DNA from: Cycas panzhihuaensis
Lineage: Eukaryota; Cycadophyta
Assembly (NCBI GenBank): GCA_023213395.1
Contig: CM041465.1
Coordinates: 232,817,741 to 232,881,740 of the forward strand
Reading direction: 5' to 3'
DNA: 64,000 bases
In this document: positions 56,604 to 64,000 of the stretch, piece after piece
Layout of the letters: each line of letters starts with the position of its first letter
How positions within the stretch are numbered: the stretch's first letter is position 1
The notes under the pieces: model-generated
The model's database searches: none
The model's input: only the letters and a program-made list of their open reading frames with translations
What the model was told of the DNA's origin: nothing
Translations under genes and position numbers: made by a program

Positions 56604-57600
56604 ATGGTTGCATTTAACATGCTTAATGCATGCACCATTAGATTAATAGGACAAGATAACTATCAAGAATGGAAGAGGAAAACTCAGAATCTGTTGATAA
56701 TGAATGAATTTTGGGGTTATGTTTCTGGAAGAATACCCCAACCTGTACCTGTTGTCAATGGTGATGTAACTGTTCAACTTGATGATGCTTTTGTTACTGC
56801 TTGGGAAGCCAAAGATGAAATCGCTTTGGCCTTCCTTCACATGATTGTTGATGTACATGTAGATCAAAATATTGTATGTGCAAAAACTTTCAAGGAAGCA
56901 TGGGACATTTTGTCCTCTTTGTATGAAAGGCGAGATGAAGCTCGCATTTTGATGGTAAAAGCCAAGTTGTATTCTGTAAAGTTTGTCAAGCCTATGTCGG
57001 TTTTTCTTTCCTCTATCAATGAGGTATGTAATGAGTTGAATACACTAGGTAGTCCAGCAACAAGAGATGAACTTATAACATCTATCACCAAAGCTTTGCC
57101 AAAGGACTACAATGGCTTTATATCTTCTACTACACGAGATGGTTCTCTCAAAAGAATGTCATTCAATGAACTTGAAAGTTTATTGCTTCAAGAAGAACAA
57201 ATGTACACAAAGGATAATGAGGATGAAGCATCAATATCAGATGTATTCACGGCCAAATCAAAGGCCAAACAGAACTCCAAAGCTGCACTCTCAAAGCAGT
57301 TTGGGAACATGAAGATTGGTTCTTTAAAGACCAATGTTGCGTGTCATTATTGTGGCAAAGCTGGCCACATAGCACCTGATTGTAGGAAGAAGCAAGCAGA
57401 TCTACGTCAACAGTAACAACAACCACGTCAACAAAATCAGAGACAACAGCAGCCACGTCAGCGATTCCAACAAAGATTCCAGCAACAACAGCAGCAGCAA
57501 CCCCCTCGACCAAATCGAGGTGCCTATCAAGGAGGTCAAAGAGGAAGGGGGGGTTTTAGAGGTGCTAATCAACGCCACTTCAATCAGTTTGTAGAGTAAG
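56604..57600 (+). pseudogene. A6 gag
   Basis: Open for 270 codons from MVAFNMLNACTIRLIGQDNY, through MNEFWGYVSGRIPQPVP and KEAWDILSSLYERRDEA. The intact knuckle C-HY-C-GKAG-H-IAPD-C is at about 57344-57385, and a stop follows at 57414. Beyond it the same frame continues as a Gln/Arg-rich tail (QQQQQQPPRPNRGAYQGGQ) to a second stop near 57597. This is the best preserved gag of family A. It forms the particle coat and binds RNA through the knuckle. Confidence 0.92.
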
Positions 57601-57614
57601 ACAAACTATTTTGT

Positions 57615-59062
57615 GCTTATCAATCATTCAAGGTTGATGAAACTTGGATTATTGATTTTGGAGCTTCACAACACATGATTGGGAGTGAAGAACTCCTTAC
57701 CGACATCAAGGAAGGAAAAGGTCAGTCAGTGACCTGTGGCAACAATCAATCTGTCAAGATTTCTGGAATAGGCACAATATCTCCATTTCATTCTTCTTCT
57801 AATCCTTCCTCTTCATTTTCCAATGGCAATGCCTACTTTATACCTTCTATAGACAAGAACCTGCTATCTGCTAGCAAATTGGATAAGCAACAGATGAGCA
57901 TCTTGTTCAAAAATGGGAAATGTGTAATAAGTGACAAAGATGACCAAGTAGTAGTTGTTGGATATGAGGATAATGGCCTCTACAAATTGGATGCTAATAA
58001 CATAACACTTGATTCTGCTTACTCTGGCTCTATTGTCACTCAACACTTGTCCAAGATGCAACTTTGGCATCAACGTCTAGGCCATTTGAGCTTAGACAAT
58101 CTCAGGCAGATGATAAACAAAAACATGGTACATGGGCTTTCAAAAATATATGGCACAAAATGTCTTTGTGAAGCATGCATAATGGGGACTCAACATCGCT
58201 TGCCTTTCCCTAAAGGCAAAGCTTGGCGTGCATCACATCCTTTGCAGCTGGTACACTCAGATTTGTGTGGACCTATGTCCACCGCATCTTTTGGAGGAGC
58301 TTTGTACTACATCTCCTTCATCGATGACTTTTCTCATAAAGTCTGGGTCTACTTCATCAACCACAAGTCTGAAGCATTTTCAAAATTCAAAGAATTCAAG
58401 CTTGAAGTGGAGAACGAGTCTGGCCACTCTATCAAAACATTAAGGACCGACAATGGAGGCGAATTTACTTCAAATGAATTCACCCAATTTTGCAAGGATA
58501 ATGGCATTCAGAGACAACTTACTATTCCTCACACTCCTCAACAAAATGGAGTCTCTGAAATAATGAACAGAACTTTGGCTAATAAAACCAAAGCAATGAT
58601 GCATGCACAAGGACTCACTCGAGCTTATTGGGCAGAGGCATTCCACAGAACTGCCTATGTGGCCAATCGAAGTCCAACTACAGCGTCACCGACATCACAC
58701 TCGAGGAGGCATGGTCTGGCAAAAAGCCAACTGTCAACCATTTGTGGACTTTTGGGTGCACTACTTATATGCACAACCCCGACCAACAAAGAACAAAATT
58801 AGACAAACATAGTCTAAAATGCATCTTTGTAGGTTATGCCATTCATAGCAAAGCCTACAAGCTGTATGATCCCATTGGAAAGAAAACGCATCTATCAAGA
58901 AATGTAATCTTTGCTAGAGACGATCATAAGGAGTTGCAAACAACATCCATGCAACCCCCCATTGACAAAGGCAAAAAGATTGTTGAGGCTTTCCTTGCCT
59001 CTCAATCTTCTACTCCATGTACATCATACACTTTCTTTGGACCGTCCACATCATCGATTTAG
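57615..59062 (+). pseudogene. A6 protease and integrase
   Basis: The protease site reads WIIDFGASQHMIG (about 57645-57683); DSG has become DFG, so it is inactive. The integrase is open for 375 codons from 57675 with LWHQRLGHLSLDN, VHSDLCGPM, RTDNGGEF and PQQNGVSEIM, so all three acidic residues are present. A frameshift near 58685 moves the C-terminal part into another frame (to 59062), containing SKAYKLYDPIGKK. Confidence 0.92.
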
Positions 59063-59229
59063 CTCCACTTGATCCTAGCACATCTTACATTAATCAACCA
59101 CTTAGACGGAAGATCTTGAGGTTCAAGTCACATCAATTCAAAAGTTACCAAAATGGTATACTCAAGCGATGCAGACAACCACATCATTGAAGGAAAACGT
59201 CCATCAAAATACAGGTAGCAGACCAATTT

Positions 59230-60804
59230 TGCACTTATGGCTGAAGTGCTATATGTTGATGAGCCTTTCGCCTTTGAGGAGGCTTCTAAAAATGAAAATT
59301 GGAAGGCTGCCATGGATGAAGAGATCCATTCTATTGAAAAGAATGGTACTTGGGATTTGGTCGAATTGCCTAAACACAAACAAGCAATCAGTTGCAAATG
59401 GGTAAGACCAAATTCCATTCTGATGGTACATTGAAGCGCAGAAGGCCCGCCTTGTGGCAAAAGGGTTCAAACAAAAGGAAGGCATAGGCTACGAGGAGAC
59501 TTTTGCACCAGTAGCTAATATGAACACCATCAGACTCATCTTGGCCTTAGCAGTTGAATGCAAATGGCCAGTCTTTCAGATGGGCGTGAAGAGCGCCTTT
59601 CTTAATGGTGATCTTCAGGAGGAGGTATACTTAGAGCAACCTTCCGATTATAAGGTATAAGGCAAGGAGCATTTAGTATGTTGCCTAAAAAGGCATTATA
59701 TGGCTTGAAACAAGCTCCAAGAGCATGGTACTCAAAGATCGATGATTACTTCTTGAGACATGGGTTTCATCGATCTACTTCATATCCTAATTTATACATC
59801 AAACATGAAAAGAACCATACCATTTTTATTGTCTTGTATGTAGATGACTTAGTGATCACTAGCAATGACAGTAAGATGATACACATTCTCCAAGATGACT
59901 TGAGGAGAAGTTTCGAGATTACAGATCTTGGACTTCTCCATTATTTCTTAGGCTTTGAGATATGGCAACAACCAGTGTATATCTTCATCTCCCAAGCGAA
60001 ATATTCTTGGGACATTTTGCGTGATTCGGGATGCACGACTGCAAGCCAGCGCCTACACCAATGGAGAATGGAACAAAGCTTACTCTCAATGAGGAAGCTG
60101 CACTTGCAGATCCCACTCTTTACTGGTAGTTGATTGGTAGCCTCATTTATCTCACTAACACTTGACCGGATATTTCATTTACAGTTGGGATTTGTTCACG
60201 ATACATGTCTCAACGCAATCAGAAGCATTCGAATGTAGCTAAACGCATACTTAAATACATCAAAAACACATTGCAGCATGGCCTTGATTATGCACATGAT
60301 GAGAACTTCACTCTGGAAGGGTTCTCAGATTCTAATTGGGCCGGTTGCTAGGATAACAGGAGATCAACTTCGGGATACTGTTTTTCCCTTGGTTTAGCAG
60401 TTGTTTCGTGGAGTTGCAAGAAGCAACCCAATGTTACCTTGTGCTCCACCGAAGCAGAGTACAAAGCTGCAGTCAACGCAACTTGTAAAGCTATCTGGCT
60501 ACGACGGATTTTTGGGGAACTTGGACTTGAGCATGATCATGCCATCAGGATTTATTGCGACAATCAAAGTGTGCTCAAGCTGGCCAAGAATCTTGTCTTT
60601 CATGCAAGGACCAAACACATTGAGGTTCATCATCACTTCATCAGAGAGCATGTGCAAAGTGGTAAGCTCAACCTTCAATATCGACCAACAGAACAACAAA
60701 CAACAGATATTTTTACCAAGCCACTTGGTAGAGAAAAATTTGTAAAATTTAGAGATGGTCTAGGGGTCCGAGTTAACATTGTAAACAGTAAGGGGGGGTG
60801 TTAA
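59230..60804 (+). pseudogene. A6 reverse transcriptase and RNase H
   Basis: RT begins ALMAEVLYVDEPFAFEEAS. A small deletion near 59402 and further shifts break it, then KKALYGLKQAPRAWYSKIDD and FIVLYVDDLVITSND follow with an intact catalytic box. A frameshift near 60030 disrupts the segment before PTPMENGTKL. RNase H ends in a 121-codon open part (60439-60804) with STEAEYKAAVNATCKAIWL, YCDNQSVLKL, ARTKHIEVHHHFIREHV and GREKFVKFRDGLGV. Confidence 0.92.
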
Positions 60805-61345
60805 ACCTTATGTTTACATGTTAAGATTATGTACTTTATTTTTCATGTAATATTTGTACTTTAGGTGTGACTTATCACTTAAGTGATAAAGTGCACACCC
60901 ACATTCTTTCTAGTGACACAACATTGTCACTAAAGGTTCAAATGGACTCTCATGCACTTTTGCTCATTTGAGAGCCCCAAAAGGACACATGTCCTACATG
61001 CAAGGCATGTACCTTGGATGGTTGACACTTGTCAAACATCCAATGCCTTAGGTCTCTCATTTCACTCTATATAATGAGACCTCTCCTCATTGTTCTCATA
61101 TAGAGTTGGAGCTGTATTGTTATCTTTGTCGGTTGCTAATCAAACTATTTATTCATTTGGAGGTTGGACCAATTCCAACCCCTCACATTTGGTATCATTT
61201 TCTTGCTTCTTCTTTTTCATGCTTTGTCTTGCTTATGTTTCATCTTAGAGTTTCATACTTGTTTAACATTTGATTGCTTTCTAGAACTAGAGTGAACCTA
61301 GCTTCTAGATCTTGGGATTGTGAGGCCATTAGGCCGCTTTTCACA
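60790..61345 (+). repeat. A6 polypurine tract and 3' LTR
   Basis: AAGGGGGGG (60790-60798) is followed by a 547-bp LTR from 60799 to 61345, ending TTTTCACA, then target copy CGTTT. The third palindrome has one change here (GGATGGTTGACA). Confidence 0.94.
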
Positions 61346-61926
61346 CGTTTCGTCCATGCTATACATTGTTACAACCACTCTGCAACATCTTGTGTGCAAT
61401 CCATTGCGACTAGACTATACGTCAATATAATTCGTGTTAATCCATACCATCATACATATTTGTTACGACCTTAGATGTTTGACACTTGTCAAACATCTAA
61501 TGGCTTAGGTCTCTCATTTCACTCTATATAATGAGACCTCTCCTCATTGTTCTCATATAGAGTTGGAGTCAGATTGTTATCTTTGTCGGTTTGCTAATCA
61601 AACTGTTTATTCATTTGGAGGTTGGACCAATTCCAACCCCTCACATTTGGTATCATTTTCTTGCTTCTTTTTTTTCATGCTTTGTCTTGCTTATGTTTCA
61701 TCTTAGAGTTTCATACTTGTTTAATATTTGATTGCTTTCTAGAACTAGAGTGAACCTAGCTTCTAGATCTTGGGATTGTGAGGTCATTAGGCCGCTTTTC
61801 ACACGTTTCGTCCATGCTATACATTGTTACAACCACTCTGCAACGTCTTGTGTGCAATCCATTGCGACTCGACTATACGTCAATATAATTCGTGTTAATC
61901 CATACCATCATACATATTTGTTACGA
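61012..61926 (+). repeat. 457-bp tandem duplication spanning A6 LTR end and flank
   Basis: Copy one is 61012-61468 and copy two 61469 to about 61926. Each holds the last 334 bp or so of the LTR, the target copy CGTTT and the first 120 bp of element E flank (from CGTTTCGTCCATGC to TTTGTTACGA). Because both contain the A6-E junction, the duplication happened after A6 inserted. The second copy is not a separate insertion. Confidence 0.92.
61351..61468 (+). other. element E leader, continuation after A6
   Basis: CGTCCATGCTATACATTG onward continues E after the target copy. It reads into ATTGCGACTAGAC and TTTGTTACGA, repeated in copy two of the duplication. No gene is seen. Confidence 0.55.
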
Positions 61927-61933
61927 CTTTCGC

Positions 61934-61936
<3 letters not shown>

Positions 61937-61984
<48 letters not shown>

Positions 61985-62006
61985 TATATAGATATATATA
62001 TATACA

Positions 62007-62045
<39 letters not shown>

Positions 62046-62132
62046 CTGCGGTCGTGTTTACTAACACAGACGTGTTATATAAGTTACATAAATACGACTT
62101 TCGCTATTGTGTATATATATATATATATATAT
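61937..62132. repeat. TA / TC / TA compound microsatellite
   Basis: A long (TA)n tract from 61937 with GATA and CATA interruptions, a (TC)n tract near 62008-62024, then (TA)n to 62046 and a further (TA)n at 62111-62131. Open frames across it are only repeat translations. Confidence 0.92.
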
Positions 62133-64000
62133 GATTAATTCCCAACGTTACCTGTAGAAACATACATAATTAACCTACGTTGTTGTCAATGTATATTCTC
62201 AATCAAGCTATTGACTAATCAGCCGCTGGAAATCGTTGAATCATAGTCGCCATTAAAATTCATAGCAACAGTCCACCGCCTTGTGCTAATCCTAACGTTT
62301 CTTGCAACTTCGATTGCAGATTAGCGAATCACGGATAAGAGTTGCGCCTACGATTTAATCTTAATTGATAGCAGTTGATTTTGTATTGCAATCACGCTAA
62401 ATAGTTGCTCATTGGTTATCCTATCATCATCACTGAAAACACATATGACCGTTCACTCCATTAGCCTGCATACATATTGGCACTTAATAATAAGAATCAA
62501 CAATTTACAATAAACATATAATACTCGTATTTATTTCTCTCAAAGTCATCTTACTTGACTTAATAATACAAACACAAACCATAAGAAATAATAATCGAGT
62601 CAATTTACATACATTGCATTGTTTCACATATATACACCTTTCCCTGTTATATATTATATAATATTGCAAGAAGGCAATTTTATACCCAACACTTTGGCAC
62701 ATATATAGCAATCTCAAGAAGTGATTCAAAGTAGTTGGCTTCTATTAATGGAAAAATAGTTTATCATTTCATTTCATATTGGATTGGCCCAAGAACAAAT
62801 AGCTTATTGATTCATTTAATATTTTTATCTTCTTAGATGTGTGCTTACACCCATAGCCATCAACACCACAAAAGCTAAATTATCATAAGATTTAAAGTAT
62901 AATACAAATTAGAATATTCTCTAAATAAAAAGGAAGGTCTAATTGCTAGGAAGATTAATATCAGCTGACAAAAGAGTGGGGATTCAAGATTAAAGATTAT
63001 ACCAAATGATATAGATTATCTACACAGATAATGCACTATTATAATTGTGTAGACTACAACACAACACTCTAAGACAATTAATTATAAGGTTTCCATACTC
63101 TCATCTTCTTGTCTCCTAAAACTACAAGACTGGTTGCTAGCTTGTTTGTTCCCATAACGTTGTTGCATACACCATTGTTGACATTTTATATAATGTTAAT
63201 AAGATAGTCAAAAACGAGGCAAGAAAATGGGACTATTATTCCATGGAGTAAGATTTGTGTTAGTAGGATTTAACCCTACAACATAAGACAAATATGCAAC
63301 AGACCTTGTATACCATGGGGCTTTCAATGCAAGACGTTATAATGCAACTTGTACTCACGTTATTGTCTATCGGTTATCATATTATAATCCTATTTGTATT
63401 ATGGCTAGGAAGGATGGAAAGGCACTGGTTACACACTTTTGGATTGCGAATAGTTTGGCCAGTGGAGCACTTGTAGATACTGATAAGATATTGTATAATC
63501 CTGTAAGAAATATGATGGGCATTCTTGGTATGTAGCAACCTTACAGAATTCTTCTAATAGATTTTATAGAAATAGACAAAATATCCACCAAATGCACTTG
63601 CAAAATACCCAATCAAGAGAGCAATAATACAAATCCACTTGAATACAAATATAAAATGGTATGAAATGAATATAAAGTAATAGATACAACGTTACCAAAA
63701 GATCCCGCAAATTACTGACGATAAAGAATCCCTCTTCGAGGCGAGGTTCCCTCCACAAAGCTTCTCAAAAGGGCCGAAAATACTGCAGTCCAAGACTTCT
63801 TCTTCTTCGATGATGAAATGAGGCCGCAAATCCTCCTTAAATAGGCGGCCAACGGATAGCAATAGAAGTCGGCCAGAAAAGATGATATTATTCTTAATAT
63901 TGCACCAATAGAAGTCGGCCAGGACTTCTCCAAAAACTGGCAGGCCAACTTTAAATGGTCATAACTTTTGATACAAATGTCAGAATTAACTTTAAATCGA
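62133..64000. other. unassigned AT-rich sequence
   Basis: Probably the continuation of element E or flanking DNA; no retroelement domain or E LTR copy was found. On the minus strand a TATA-like TATTTAAG lies near 63837-63844 upstream of a locally GC-richer stretch (63960-63720), and AATAGAAGTCGGCCAG occurs twice (about 63862 and 63907). Open stretches at 63948-63712 and 63758-63564 have no recognisable domain. Confidence 0.5.

Larger units (their letters stand above)
48555..61345 (+). mobile_element. copia family A, copy A6 (full length, carrying nested B)
   Basis: LTRs are 48555-49106 and 60799-61345, running TGTTAAACC...TTTTCACA. The perfect target duplication CGTTT lies at 48550-48554 and 61346-61350. 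The PBS TGGTATCAGAGC is at 49109-49120 and the PPT AAGGGGGGG at 60790-60798. Without nested element B it is about 7.7 kb: leader, gag, protease, integrase, RT and RNase H in plus sense. The LTRs look very similar by eye, so it is one of the younger copies. Coding is broken by a handful of stops and frameshifts. Confidence 0.95.

Noticed and set aside
61471-61805. Apparent extra solo LTR of family A
   Set aside because: It begins inside the LTR and carries the same flank as the A6 3' end, so it is part of a tandem duplication.
61892-62134. Open frame encoding long Tyr-Ile repeats
   Set aside because: It is only the translation of the TA/TC microsatellite.

Overview
This window is plant nuclear DNA made almost entirely of nested, decayed retrotransposons; I found no intact host gene. 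The evidence is AT-rich sequence, Ty1/copia and Ty3/gypsy pol motifs, primer-binding sites (PBS) complementary to plant initiator-Met tRNA (TGGTATCAGAGC), LTRs bounded by TG...CA, and a plant-type LINE. No rRNA, clear tRNA gene, CRISPR array or operon is visible. The density of old nested copies suggests a large-genome plant, possibly a gymnosperm, but I cannot name the species.

Layout. 1-2460 (-): Ty3/gypsy gag-protease remnant. 3161-6700 (+): degraded copia element 'G' with an internal tandem duplication. 6970-9773 (-): LINE ORF2 remnant, cut at its 5' side by gypsy element 'C' (LTR 9774-10254). C's gag frame is itself split by copia element A1 (11054-17598, -). About 17900-30870 (+): a divergent older relative, A3, split by A2 (18891-25870, +). 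31150-32828 and 44666-44931: two unrecognised coding-like remnants; the second is split by element D (32829-44660, -), which is split by A4 (33133-40704, -). 46044-47693: 3' fragment A5 (-). 47694 onward: element E (+), split by A6 (48555-61345, +), which is split by element B (49668-54717, -). 61012-61926 carries a tandem duplication of the A6 3' end. 61937-64000 is microsatellite and unassigned sequence.

A1, A2, A4, A5 and A6 belong to one copia family ('family A'): LTRs of about 530-560 bp with three conserved hairpins, an initiator-Met PBS, an unusually long leader of about 2 kb containing a threefold repeated motif, then gag - protease - integrase - reverse transcriptase (RT) - RNase H and a G-rich polypurine tract (PPT). 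I could match exact or near-exact 5-bp target-site duplications (TSDs) for A1 (gagga), A2 (tctca), A4 (gtctt/gtttt), A6 (cgttt), B (ggctg) and D (tgtat/tgcat), which fixes the nesting order.

The most distinctive objects are B and D, non-autonomous elements that keep only gag between their LTRs and carry no pol. B is also odd in that a perfect PBS copy lies inside both LTRs. All retroelement genes seen are broken, so any mobility would need help from elements elsewhere.
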